A stretch of DNA of 64,000 nt from Pseudomonas sp. GR 6-02 (GTDB lineage Bacteria; Pseudomonadota; Gammaproteobacteria; Pseudomonadales; Pseudomonadaceae), in NCBI RefSeq assembly GCF_001655615.1, contig NZ_CP011567.1:3605001-3669000 (forward strand), written 5' to 3'. Shown piece by piece: positions 57,301-64,000 of this stretch. The stretch's first letter is position 1. Each line of letters starts with the position of its first letter. Under the pieces are notes generated by a model. It searched no databases. It worked only from the letters and a program-made list of their open reading frames with translations, and was not told where the DNA came from. The position numbers and the translations under genes are program-made.

Positions 57301-58181
57301 TGGTTGGCGGTGAAATAAACCCCGCGAAAACGCGGTGCTTCGCCTTGCGCATTACCCTGGAAAACCGGTTCCAGCAAGGATTGCAGATTGCGCCGCAAGG
57401 CTTCGAAGCGTTCCGGCAAGCCGTACAGATCGACGCTCAATTGCCCGGACAAGGCGCCGATTTCGATGATCGATTCCGCCAGGGCCCGGTTGACCTGATC
57501 CAGCGCCTGATCGCTCCATTGCGCCTGCCACACCGCATCGGCCCCGTGGGGCGAGGACCAGCCGAGCGTACGTTCGCGAGCCTCGACCGGCAGCGCGCTA
57601 ATCAACTCCTGAAAACCCGGCAACTCTTCCATGCCGGTAACGACCACGTACACCGGCAGACTCAAACCGAAGCGCTGCAATAGATCGATAAAACGTCGAC
57701 GCGCCGCCAGGCCGAGGGCCGCCGCCTGCTCGGCATTGCCCAGCCGACTGATCGGCACCGTCCAGATCACGCCGTCCAGCGGACGCTGACTGCGCAAGCG
57801 CAGGATCAAACCCAGCAAGCGCCACCAGCCACCCCGTTGCAGGTGCATGCCTTCATCCGGCAAAAACAGCGCCTGGGGCACCACCAATACGGCACCTTCG
57901 GGGTCCGACCACCAGCGACCGAACCAGCCCGGTTTGTCGGTGGGCTGCAAGCGCCACTGGGTGCACAACTGCGTGCCCTGAGTCTCGTTGCCGAGCATCA
58001 GCAGCCAGGGAATCTGGTAGCGATCCCGGGTGCCCTGCTCCTGCTCCATCTGCCGCACCGCCAGGTAAAAACTGCGGATCGCCGCGCCGCTTTGCGTGCG
58101 CAACCACCAGACCGCCACGGCGACAATCGCCAGCACCAACAGCACGACGATGATCAGGCCGATAATCCCCAGCGTGCTCAT
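54363..58181 (-). CDS. tssM: type VI secretion protein TssM (IcmF-like), P-loop lost
   Basis: Inner-membrane component of the TssJLM complex, 1272 residues. Hydrophobic helices at 4-27 and 348-367 flank the cytoplasmic domain, which in most TssM proteins binds nucleotide. Here the Walker A position reads LGNETQGTQ (64-71), without the GKT, and the TKxD motif is TGMEEL at about 182, so nucleotide binding is unlikely. The long periplasmic part ends with the beta domain that binds TssJ. It overlaps tssL and tssA by four bases each. Confidence 0.94.
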   Translation of the reverse strand: MSTLGIIGLIIVVLLVLAIVAVAVWWLRTQSGAAIRSFYLAVRQMEQEQGTRDRYQIPWLLMLGNETQGTQLCTQWRLQPTDKPGWFGRWWSDPEGAVLVVPQALFLPDEGMHLQRGGWWRLLGLILRLRSQRPLDGVIWTVPISRLGNAEQAAALGLAARRRFIDLLQRFGLSLPVYVVVTGMEELPGFQELISALPVEARERTLGWSSPHGADAVWQAQWSDQALDQVNRALAESIIEIGALSGQLSVDLYGLPERFEALRRNLQSLLEPVFQGNAQGEAPRFRGVYFTANQPSDDSADGFSAYDIGLQQSAFARQLWQRRVVAERGLAQVVPRLLRLRQRWQRVTGGVALVVALLWGAGMLWVWQDSEKDAHELSRLMQGAQKNYVAVTDESHRLEATRRNVQGFWRVLEKAQRWRFTSVVFPTSWFSSLDAQLENELRLTAQSHLLLPLRDLLSADLAQLKTIRNTERRGNVESEDPAQWQNYVKATELVERAVSLEQQNQWFSQALNNTKAPLEDLVLLSNNALSLNLNAGTLHRAGFYNRALLDVDNSELKPLDLTVERAQIEENFLGLMERWLDQYFLADNFVRQAGYLRLHLERLEVGSGNSLTELEDLRALIDDLQALVGLTNSAWSRGKGQDLVPGYRAMMDKVRQSTLLGPQVEQQLDQQASKLQQSFRDQWITQAGARDNLLIQQGSGQLVLQEHVVQLNNAVQALFKRDFVAIALQADQSDVPDGQGRGVDGDDLDSALNYFASYKSYAAEELPRIPPAYRGALLQAAEGAVVKAMLSSLREHNAQVQSGVFNVQASQAIALQKAFVEVRRSDLATRLQTALNRRALADIVSGLDEIVAQPLFSGRTEISQWDGSKNFGLQLYGANDVQDLKLSLKQQFNTMLGITERRTSALEWLKVQQQNLSALDYERVTQFSALNDELLKYKEQNPASSPAQIEQLVSRDFIEMDVASCGQILQTANLSGGRGTLALRAVDLQQTAMQRCQFLQQQQAAAAWNELANYFNQYLAERFPFANGLQASDADPARVQHLLELIDKRLPVAQAGLALSQTPERLAAEDFLNRLKQASTWLGPMFVRDKSGVLGVEMDVRWRTDREEERGADQVIAWGLNAGNQQISYPGEAQQNLRWMVGQPVRLTLRWARNGYQRPANDPLQPSLVVRDLEAGWEYSGPWSLLRLMRSHVSVQRQPNLDYTDFPLTLRLPVTTQASAAEQTLMFVRLSLMTQGSKLPLSIQPLPTRAPRSPFLVTRSTAAIESHEEEGL

Positions 58182-58945
58182 GAGTCTTGCTCCGAGGTGG
58201 CCACCGAATCGGTCAGTTGCAAGACCGGTTCGAGCTCCTGGCGAATGTCACGCCAGAACAACTGCCCCAACCCGGTCAGCAGCAGGACCACGGCAAGAAT
58301 TCCCAACCCCAGGCGAAAGCCATCGGGCAACGAAAGACGCACCGGCAATTGCAGCGGCGTCACCGCCGAAGGTTGTTCGAGCCGGGCGCTGACATCGGCA
58401 TAATCCGCCTCGTGCTGCCAGGCAAAGGTGAACAGCGCCAGGCGCCATTTTTCATGCTGGGCCTGATTCTGTTCACCCCGCAGACGCCCCTGAAAGCCCA
58501 GTACCAGGCACTGCAAATAGACATTGGCCAGATCGCGAGTGGTAGGGATTTGCTCATCCAGCAGTTCCTTGATCGCCAACGGTATCCGCTCGCCGGCCTG
58601 ACGACTGGAGTACATCCGCGATTCCAGGGGTTTATCCTGCCAGGCCGACTGGCCCGGCCACGGCGTGAACAGCAAGGTTTCATCGACCAGCGCGACAAAG
58701 GCATAAACCAGCGCTTTGACTTGTTCGGTGGCGGCATCACCGACTTTGGCAAAAGCCGTTCGCCAGAGTCGCTGGGAGATTTGCGTGGAGAGTCCGACCA
58801 CCGCTTCCACCAGCGCTTCGTCTTCGCTGTCCTTGGGCAACTGGCTCCAGTCCTGGGACCATTGCTGCCAGGCCTGGCGAAAAGCACTGCTCAGCGGCGC
58901 TTCGTTGAGGCCTCGTGTACCTGTCCCGGCATTCCCCTCAGACAT
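58178..58945 (-). CDS. tssL: type VI secretion protein TssL (DotU-like), short form
   Basis: Inner-membrane partner of TssM, 255 residues. The DotU domain covers about 30-195 (VYAFVALVDETLLFTPWPG is diagnostic), followed by one C-terminal membrane helix at about 207-228 (RLGLGILAVVLLLTGLG). There is no OmpA-like peptidoglycan-binding extension, so the complex would need another anchor to the cell wall. Overlaps tssM and follows tssK by 18 bases. Confidence 0.94.
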   Translation of the reverse strand: MSEGNAGTGTRGLNEAPLSSAFRQAWQQWSQDWSQLPKDSEDEALVEAVVGLSTQISQRLWRTAFAKVGDAATEQVKALVYAFVALVDETLLFTPWPGQSAWQDKPLESRMYSSRQAGERIPLAIKELLDEQIPTTRDLANVYLQCLVLGFQGRLRGEQNQAQHEKWRLALFTFAWQHEADYADVSARLEQPSAVTPLQLPVRLSLPDGFRLGLGILAVVLLLTGLGQLFWRDIRQELEPVLQLTDSVATSEQDS

Positions 58946-58963
58946 ATGACGTTCCTTCCTCGA

Positions 58964-60295
58964 TCAAGCACTTTCACTCGCCTGGGCCACAAACAACACC
59001 ACTTGCCATGGACTGCTGGCCAGCCTGGAAGCCGGTGCGGCAATCAGCAACGGCAACTGCCCGTCGAACCATTGGCCTTCGGCCGTCACCACGAACAACC
59101 GCGTATCGTCACCGACGCCGTAGGCCACTTGTTCATTGCGACTCATGGCCTGATGGGACAAACCGCTCATGCGCTGGCGGCTGAGCAACGGGATGTGCGG
59201 CTGCGAGGCGATGATCGCGCCGCTCAACCATTCGCTGGCGGCCTGCTCGCTGGCGCCATTGGGCATGCGCAAACCGATGACCAGCCGTTGGCTCGGCTGG
59301 TCGTCGGGCAATTGAATCGAGAAGGATTGTTCGTTGCGCTCGAACGCCAGGCTGCGATAGCCGGCGCGGATCAGTTCGAGGGTCTTTTCCAGCCAGTCGA
59401 GCACCGTTTCATAGCCGCGCTGCAACTCCAGAAAATCCAGCGGGGCGAACGCCGGAACACCCGCCAATGGATCGAGCGCCGACCAGGCGCCGGTCAGCCC
59501 GAGCAGCGAGCCATACAGCGCCTGCGGCGTGGCCACGCGACTGTTCAGCAGACCTTCGACTTCCGGCAACCGCGCCCACAGCGCGGTCAACTGACGCCGG
59601 ATTTCCATCGAATCATCCTGATTGCCGGCCTGCTGCGCCTGGCGCAAGCGACCGGCGAGGAACATGCATTTCTCCCGCGCCCTGGCACACAGTCCCGCCA
59701 CGCGCCGGCCCACCACCGACTCGGGCAACAGGCACGGCGTCGGTGGTGTGTAAGGCAACGCAAGAAAACCGCCGCCTTCCTTGCGAATTCTCAGCAGCGG
59801 CAGGCAGACCGAATCGGCCTTGTTCAGTTGCGTGCACAAACGCGGATTCGGGCGCCACACCGTGATCGATTCGGGGTACTCGCCGCTGGTGAGATCCGGC
59901 AGCGCATCGCCGACGACAGACTGCAATCGCCCCTTGAGCGGCAGTAACTGACCGGCACGCCACAGCGGACTGACCGCCAGGTAAACGGTGACAGTGGCGT
60001 TGTCCGTGGCGTCGATCGCTTCACTGACGTCGAGCTCCAGCATCGGCCCGACACCGGCCTGCAAATTGACCGGCAAACCGTCCGGCAACGTCGCCTGCAA
60101 ATTGAGCAGGCGCACCAGCCCGGCGCTCAGTGCCGAGGGATCGAATTCAACGCGGGTCACGCCCCAGAACCACGGATTACATGCTTGGGCGAAATGCGCT
60201 ACCAACGCCTCGGCCCGCAGCCCTTGCAACTGAAAATGCTGGGGCAGCAACTGCATGCCCTCATGCCAGCAAACCGCGTCAGGAAGCAGACTCAT
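58964..60295 (-). CDS. tssK: type VI secretion baseplate protein TssK
   Basis: Baseplate subunit of 443 residues that links the membrane complex to the sheath. The start VCWHEGMQLLPQHFQLQ is the family signature. The middle holds the conserved LPLLRIRKEGGGFLALPY and a C-terminal domain follows with IQLPDDQ. It is the second gene of the leftward arm, 66 bases after tssJ; that gap holds a REP-like fragment (TTGTGGGAGCAATCC). Confidence 0.95.
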   Translation of the reverse strand: MSLLPDAVCWHEGMQLLPQHFQLQGLRAEALVAHFAQACNPWFWGVTRVEFDPSALSAGLVRLLNLQATLPDGLPVNLQAGVGPMLELDVSEAIDATDNATVTVYLAVSPLWRAGQLLPLKGRLQSVVGDALPDLTSGEYPESITVWRPNPRLCTQLNKADSVCLPLLRIRKEGGGFLALPYTPPTPCLLPESVVGRRVAGLCARAREKCMFLAGRLRQAQQAGNQDDSMEIRRQLTALWARLPEVEGLLNSRVATPQALYGSLLGLTGAWSALDPLAGVPAFAPLDFLELQRGYETVLDWLEKTLELIRAGYRSLAFERNEQSFSIQLPDDQPSQRLVIGLRMPNGASEQAASEWLSGAIIASQPHIPLLSRQRMSGLSHQAMSRNEQVAYGVGDDTRLFVVTAEGQWFDGQLPLLIAAPASRLASSPWQVVLFVAQASESA

Positions 60296-60361
60296 ACGAT
60301 TCCCTTCGACCTCTTGTGGTGCCTGACTTGAACATCAGCCCTTGTGGGAGCAATCCTGTGT

Positions 60362-60811
60362 TCAGTTCGGGTGGTCGCTGACCAGTGTCATCTCGCGACT
60401 GTCGAACTTGAGCCAGGCGTTGCTTTGATCGTCCAGCCGCAACCGGTGTGCTCCGGGAGTGGTATAGCTGGCGAAGACTAAAAGTCCAGCCGCCCGCTTC
60501 CCCCCCAGCGGAAAGGGTTGTTTGTCGATGAATTGACCCGGCACCAGCTCCAGTCCCCAGACTGTCATCAGCTGTCGGTAGTCGCGCTGATACTGCTCAC
60601 GCTCGGCGAACCACTGGCGGGCGGTGATACCCGACAATTGCTTGAGCAGATCTGCGTCGTTCACCGCAATGAAGTCCACCGCAATCGGGGTGTCGTCGTT
60701 GGCGCGGGGCGCGACGTCCAGCGTCAGGTTATCGAGATCGACGCGAGGCCCGAACAACGAACACCCGGCGAGTGAGAGGAGCAGAACCAAAGAAAAGAGA
60801 CGTGCGTACAA
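60362..60811 (-). CDS. tssJ: type VI secretion outer-membrane lipoprotein TssJ
   Basis: Small outer-membrane lipoprotein that anchors TssM. The lipobox LAGC follows a hydrophobic signal (ARLFSLVLLL), and the mature part has the two-sheet TssJ pattern (VDLDNLTLDV, IAVDFIAVNDADLLKQL, then FASYTTPGAHRLRL). I chose the TTG at 60811 because AAGGA lies at ideal spacing and gives a normal short signal peptide. GTG starts at 60835 and 60904 are possible but would give an odd long N-terminus. First gene of the leftward arm. Confidence 0.85.
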   Translation of the reverse strand: MYARLFSLVLLLSLAGCSLFGPRVDLDNLTLDVAPRANDDTPIAVDFIAVNDADLLKQLSGITARQWFAEREQYQRDYRQLMTVWGLELVPGQFIDKQPFPLGGKRAAGLLVFASYTTPGAHRLRLDDQSNAWLKFDSREMTLVSDHPN

Positions 60812-61039
60812 AATGAATTTTCCTTTTCTCGACACGGTCCAAAAACGTTTTTCGTTTGCTTTTTTATAGACCTGTTCTAGCGTCTTGGGTAGTTCGGTCG
60901 GCACGACGAATTCGGAAGGTTCGTCAAAGGAATGACAGGTCCTCTGCCCTCCCTTTCTAACCTACGGTCCAGTAAGGGAATGCGATGAAACGGGCCTCCC
61001 GATGCATTGCACCCGCCTCATGCATCGGAGTCAGCCACC
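60812..61039. promoter_or_regulatory. divergent promoter region of the type VI secretion locus
   Basis: 228 bases between the tssJ and tssB starts. It must drive both arms. I found no convincing sigma-54 (GG-N10-GC) pair with correct spacing on either strand and no strong inverted repeat. The part next to tssJ is T-rich. Confidence 0.5.
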
Positions 61040-61588
61040 ATGGCAGAAAGTACTCAGCACAAGCTAGACAGGGTTCGCCCACCCCGGGTGCAAATCACCT
61101 ACGACGTCGAAATCGGCAACGCGATCGAGAAGAAAGAATTGCCATTGGTTGTCGGTATTCTTGCCGACCTCTCCGGCAAGCCTCTCGAACCACTCCCGAA
61201 ATTGAATGAACGGCGTTTCACCGAAATCGACCGCGACAACTTCAATGAAGTCCTCGCCTCGATCGGCCCGCGCGCCACTTTGCAGGTCAACAACACCCTC
61301 AGCGGCGACGACAGCAAGCTCAACATCGAGCTCAACTTCAAACACATCGATGACTTCGACCCGGTCAAGGTGGTCGAGCAAGTCACGCCGCTGCGGCGTC
61401 TGTTCGAAGCTCGCCAGCGTCTGCGCGACCTGCTGACCAAACTCGACGGCAACGATGATCTGGACAAGCTGTTGCGTGACGTCATTGCCAACACCGAGGG
61501 ACTGCAAGAGATCAAGTCGGCTCGTCCGGACACCGCCGCTCCCGCTCCTGCTGGCGACAGCGAAGCACCGGCTGAACCGCAAGCCTGA
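61040..61588 (+). CDS. tssB: type VI secretion sheath protein TssB
   Basis: Small sheath subunit (VipA-like), 182 residues. The family pattern includes RVQITYDVEIGNA, LVVGILADLSG and FKHIDDFDP, plus a C-terminal helix with LRDLLTKLDGN that pairs with TssC. The tail is Ala/Pro-rich. The ATG at 61040 starts MAESTQHKLDRVR. First gene of the rightward arm, 29 bases before tssC. Confidence 0.96.
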   Translation: MAESTQHKLDRVRPPRVQITYDVEIGNAIEKKELPLVVGILADLSGKPLEPLPKLNERRFTEIDRDNFNEVLASIGPRATLQVNNTLSGDDSKLNIELNFKHIDDFDPVKVVEQVTPLRRLFEARQRLRDLLTKLDGNDDLDKLLRDVIANTEGLQEIKSARPDTAAPAPAGDSEAPAEPQA

Positions 61589-61617
61589 TCGCTCATCCAC
61601 CCAGGGAGAATTTTGCC

Positions 61618-63105
61618 ATGCCCGCCTCATCCGCCGCCCAGACCCAAGCCAGTGACAGTGCAAGCGAGACCTTGTCCTTGCTCGATGAAATAATCGCCAA
61701 AGGCCGCATGGCCCATGACGACAGCCAACAGGATTACGCCCGCGACATGCTCGCGGAATTCGCCACTCAGGTCCTCGATGAAGGCATGGCCGTCGACAAG
61801 GACACCGTGGCGATGATCAACGACCGCATCAGCCAAATCGACGAGCTGATCAGCGCTCAACTGAACGAAGTGCTGCACCACCCGGACCTGCAGAAACTTG
61901 AAGCCTCCTGGCGCGGCCTGCACTTGTTGGTTAAGAACACCGAGACCAGTTCCCGGCTGAAATTGCGCCTGCTCAACGTGACCCAGAAAGAGCTGCAGAA
62001 CGACCTGGAAAAAGCCGTCGAGTTCGACCAGAGTGCGCTGTTCAAGAAGATCTACGAAGAGGAATACGGCACCTTCGGCGGCCACCCGTTCAGCCTGTTG
62101 GTGGGTGACTACACCTTCGGCCGGCACCCGCAGGACATCGGCCTGCTGGAGAAACTGTCGAACGTCGCGGCGGCCGCCCATGCGCCATTCATTGCCGCCG
62201 CCAGCCCTCGGTTGTTCGACATGAACAGCTTCACCGAACTGGCCGTGCCACGGGATCTGTCGAAAGTGTTCGAGAGCCAGGAGCTGATCAAGTGGCGCTC
62301 GTTCCGTGAAAGCGAAGATTCGCGCTACGTATCGCTGGTGCTGCCGCACTTCCTGCTGCGCCTGCCTTACGGTCCTGACACGTCGCCGGTGGAAGGCATC
62401 AACTACGTCGAAGACGTCAACGGCAGCGACCACGGCAAATACCTGTGGGGCAACGCCGCGTGGGCCTTGTCGCAACGGATCACCGAAGCCTTCGCCAAAT
62501 ACGGCTGGTGCGCGGCGATTCGCGGTGCCGAAGGCGGTGGTGCGGTGGAAGGCCTGCCGGCCCATACCTTCCGTACAACCTCCGGCGACCTGTCGCTCAA
62601 ATGCCCGACCGAAGTGGCGATCACCGACCGTCGCGAGAAAGAGCTCAACGACCTCGGCTTCATCGCCCTGTGCCACAAGAAAAACAGCGACGTGGCGGTG
62701 TTCTTCGGCGGCCAGACCACCAACAAGTCCAAGGTCTACAACACCAACGAGGCGAATGCCAACGCGCGGATTTCGGCGATGCTGCCGTACGTGCTCGCGG
62801 CCTCGCGTTTCGCGCACTACCTGAAGGTGATCATGCGCGACAAAGTCGGCAGTTTCATGACCCGCGACAATGTGCAGACCTACCTCAACAACTGGATCGC
62901 CGACTACGTGCTGATCAACGACAACGCGCCGCAAGAGATCAAGGCGCAGTACCCGTTGCGTGAAGCCCGGGTGGATGTGACCGAGGTCGCCGGCAAGCCC
63001 GGAGCCTACAAGGCCACGGTGTTCCTGCGGCCGCACTTCCAGCTTGAGGAACTGACCGCGTCGATCCGCCTGGTCGCGACCCTGCCGCCACCGGTAGCCG
63101 CCTAA
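61618..63105 (+). CDS. tssC: type VI secretion sheath protein TssC
   Basis: Large sheath subunit (VipB-like), 495 residues. Typical blocks are LEASWRGLHLLV, FGGHPFSLLVGDYTF, YLWGNAAWAL, EGLPAHTFRTTSG and a conserved end LEELTASIRLVATLP. With TssB it forms the contractile tube. A GGGAG lies before the ATG. A REPIN follows directly and separates it from hcp. Confidence 0.97.
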   Translation: MPASSAAQTQASDSASETLSLLDEIIAKGRMAHDDSQQDYARDMLAEFATQVLDEGMAVDKDTVAMINDRISQIDELISAQLNEVLHHPDLQKLEASWRGLHLLVKNTETSSRLKLRLLNVTQKELQNDLEKAVEFDQSALFKKIYEEEYGTFGGHPFSLLVGDYTFGRHPQDIGLLEKLSNVAAAAHAPFIAAASPRLFDMNSFTELAVPRDLSKVFESQELIKWRSFRESEDSRYVSLVLPHFLLRLPYGPDTSPVEGINYVEDVNGSDHGKYLWGNAAWALSQRITEAFAKYGWCAAIRGAEGGGAVEGLPAHTFRTTSGDLSLKCPTEVAITDRREKELNDLGFIALCHKKNSDVAVFFGGQTTNKSKVYNTNEANANARISAMLPYVLAASRFAHYLKVIMRDKVGSFMTRDNVQTYLNNWIADYVLINDNAPQEIKAQYPLREARVDVTEVAGKPGAYKATVFLRPHFQLEELTASIRLVATLPPPVAA

Positions 63106-63120
63106 AGTCGGTGAAACCTC

Positions 63121-63213
63121 TGTGGCGAGGGGGCTTGCCCCCGTTGGGGCGCGCAGCGGCCCTTGCTTTTAGGTCTGCTGCGCAGCCCAACGGGGGCAAG
63201 CCCCCTCGCCACA
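63121..63213. repeat. REPIN between tssC and hcp
   Basis: Inverted REP doublet, shorter than the others: left arm TGTGGCGAGGGGGCTTGC, right arm GCAAGCCCCCTCGCCACA, with GGTCTGCTGCGCAGCC inside. It begins 15 bases after the tssC stop, within a secretion operon, so it can fold in the shared messenger. Confidence 0.92.
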
Positions 63214-63273
63214 GGTTAAGGGTTCGGCAACCGTTCACGTGTCTAAATTGAATTTCTTCAGGAGTTTCATGCG

Positions 63274-63771
63274 ATGGATGCAATCATTCTCGACCTCGGC
63301 GGCGACATCAAAGGCGATAGCTTGCTTGAGGGTTACAAGGACAAGATCGAAGTCATGTCCTACAGCCACAACGTGGCCATGCAGGTGACCAATGACGTCA
63401 GCAACTCGGAGCGCACCTCCGGCAAGCCGCACATCGGCGAGTTCACCCTGACCAAGTTCGTCGACAGCTCGACGCCTTCCCTCAACGAATATTGCTGCGC
63501 CGGCAAACCGATCCCCGAAGCCAAGATCACCATCGGCCGTAACGCCGCCGAAGGCAGCGGTAAGCTGATGCCGTTCATCATCTACACACTGACCAACGTG
63601 GTGCTGTCCAATGTCAGCGTCAGTGGTGGTACGGGTGGCAAACCGGTGGAAACCATTTCCCTGAACTTCACCAAGATCAAGTGGGAGCTCACCGCCCAGA
63701 AAGACGACGGCACCAAGGAAGGCACGGCCGCCTCGACCTGGGACATGGCCGCCAACAAGCTCGTCAAGTAA
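63274..63771 (+). CDS. hcp: type VI secretion tube protein Hcp
   Basis: Inner-tube protein of 165 residues, hexameric in known structures. It starts MDAIILDLGGDIKGDS, then LTKFVDSSTPSLNEYC and INFTK-type strands (ISLNFTKIKWEL). A pair of adjacent cysteines (CC) near residue 74 is visible. It is a secreted structural protein and can carry small effectors in its lumen. It has its own GGAG upstream and lies after the REPIN. Confidence 0.96.
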   Translation: MDAIILDLGGDIKGDSLLEGYKDKIEVMSYSHNVAMQVTNDVSNSERTSGKPHIGEFTLTKFVDSSTPSLNEYCCAGKPIPEAKITIGRNAAEGSGKLMPFIIYTLTNVVLSNVSVSGGTGGKPVETISLNFTKIKWELTAQKDDGTKEGTAASTWDMAANKLVK

Positions 63772-63786
63772 GCGGACGCGTCGGCC

Positions 63787-64000
63787 ATGGCAGGCACCGG
63801 CATGCTCCCACCGTTGTTCGAGCGCCTTGCCGCCAGCGAGGTCGACACCGTGCAGGTGTTCGATCGCCAGGGGCTGCTCGACTCGGTGCACACGGAGTTG
63901 CTGCGCCTATTCAACACCCGACGCGGCTCACGTCCGCTGACCTCTCCGCCGAGCATTCTCGACTACGGCATCGCTGACTGGACGGCCTTGCAACAGCAGC
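63787..64000 (+). CDS. tssE: type VI secretion baseplate protein TssE, partial (C-terminus off the right edge)
   Basis: Start of the gp25-like baseplate wedge protein. The visible 71 residues include LPPLFERLA at the start and the family block LFNTRRGSRPL followed by ILDYGIADW. The ATG at 63787 is 15 bases after the hcp stop. No tagJ gene lies between hcp and tssE, unlike the P. aeruginosa H1 locus. The remainder and presumably tssF, tssG and tssH lie beyond the window. Confidence 0.9.
   Translation, partial: MAGTGMLPPLFERLAASEVDTVQVFDRQGLLDSVHTELLRLFNTRRGSRPLTSPPSILDYGIADWTALQQQ

Noticed and set aside
60812..60904. Longer TssJ start at GTG 60904
   Set aside because: It has no ribosome-binding site and would put over 30 polar residues before the lipoprotein signal; the TTG at 60811 has a good AAGGA.

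Overview
The window is chromosomal DNA of a fluorescent Pseudomonas (P. fluorescens group). The evidence is GC-rich coding sequence, gene families and gene order like those of P. aeruginosa (ldcA, dnaQ, rnhA, methyltransferase, gloB, mltD, the five npp transport genes, fabI; and acnB next to a DUF1289 gene and a universal stress protein gene), and Pseudomonas-type REP elements between genes. Most of it is compactly packed core genome. No rRNA, tRNA, CRISPR array or intact insertion sequence was seen.

Layout. (1) 1-3.8 kb: a leftward, overlapping operon nadK, metallophosphoesterase, rhomboid protease, YeaC-like protein, DUF2797 protein. (2) 3.9-8.9 kb: a DUF1853 gene, a lone arsB with a ChrR-like flavin reductase, a small unknown gene, a LysR regulator and an acetyltransferase coupled to ldcA. 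(3) 8.9-24.5 kb: ldcA, dnaQ, rnhA, methyltransferase (leftward), then gloB, mltD, nppA1-A2-B-C-D and fabI (rightward), with a good terminator after fabI. (4) 24.5-31.2 kb: LysR regulator, VOC protein and amidase pair, a sensorless GGDEF protein, and a periplasmic molybdenum hydroxylase set (2Fe-2S subunit, Tat-exported Mo subunit, diheme cytochrome c). (5) 31.4-38.9 kb: accessory-looking region with VOC proteins, an AraC regulator, two LysE exporters, a DUF1059 protein and a 1227-residue protein ending in a Fic (AMPylation) motif. (6) 39-42.2 kb: alkylation repair (ada, an AlkA-like glycosylase) with a PEP mutase-like enzyme and a GFA-family protein. (7) 42.2-53.3 kb: a ParRS-like two-component system, miaE, a tandem universal stress protein, DUF1289, acnB, a glycosyltransferase remnant, an amino acid transporter and a 2-hydroxyacid dehydrogenase. 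(8) 53.3-64 kb: a type VI secretion locus in two divergent arms, tssJ-K-L-M-A leftward and tssB-C-hcp-tssE rightward, running off the right edge.

The most unusual element is the Fic-motif protein at 32930-36613. It has no close neighbour of its own kind, lies between a convergent AraC gene and LysE gene, is less GC-rich than the surrounding genes where I counted, uses a TTG start, and combines a long N-terminal region, a hydrophobic helical segment and a C-terminal HxxxDGNGRxxR motif. It looks like a large effector or toxin with no visible immunity or antitoxin gene. Other points of interest are a TssM that has lost both nucleotide-binding motifs, a REPIN between tssC and hcp, a RhlB-like glycosyltransferase that seems to have lost its sugar-nucleotide domain in frame, and a perfect 16-bp inverted repeat of the kind found beside REP-associated transposases.

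All calls come from reading the sequence and remembered family features; no database search was run.
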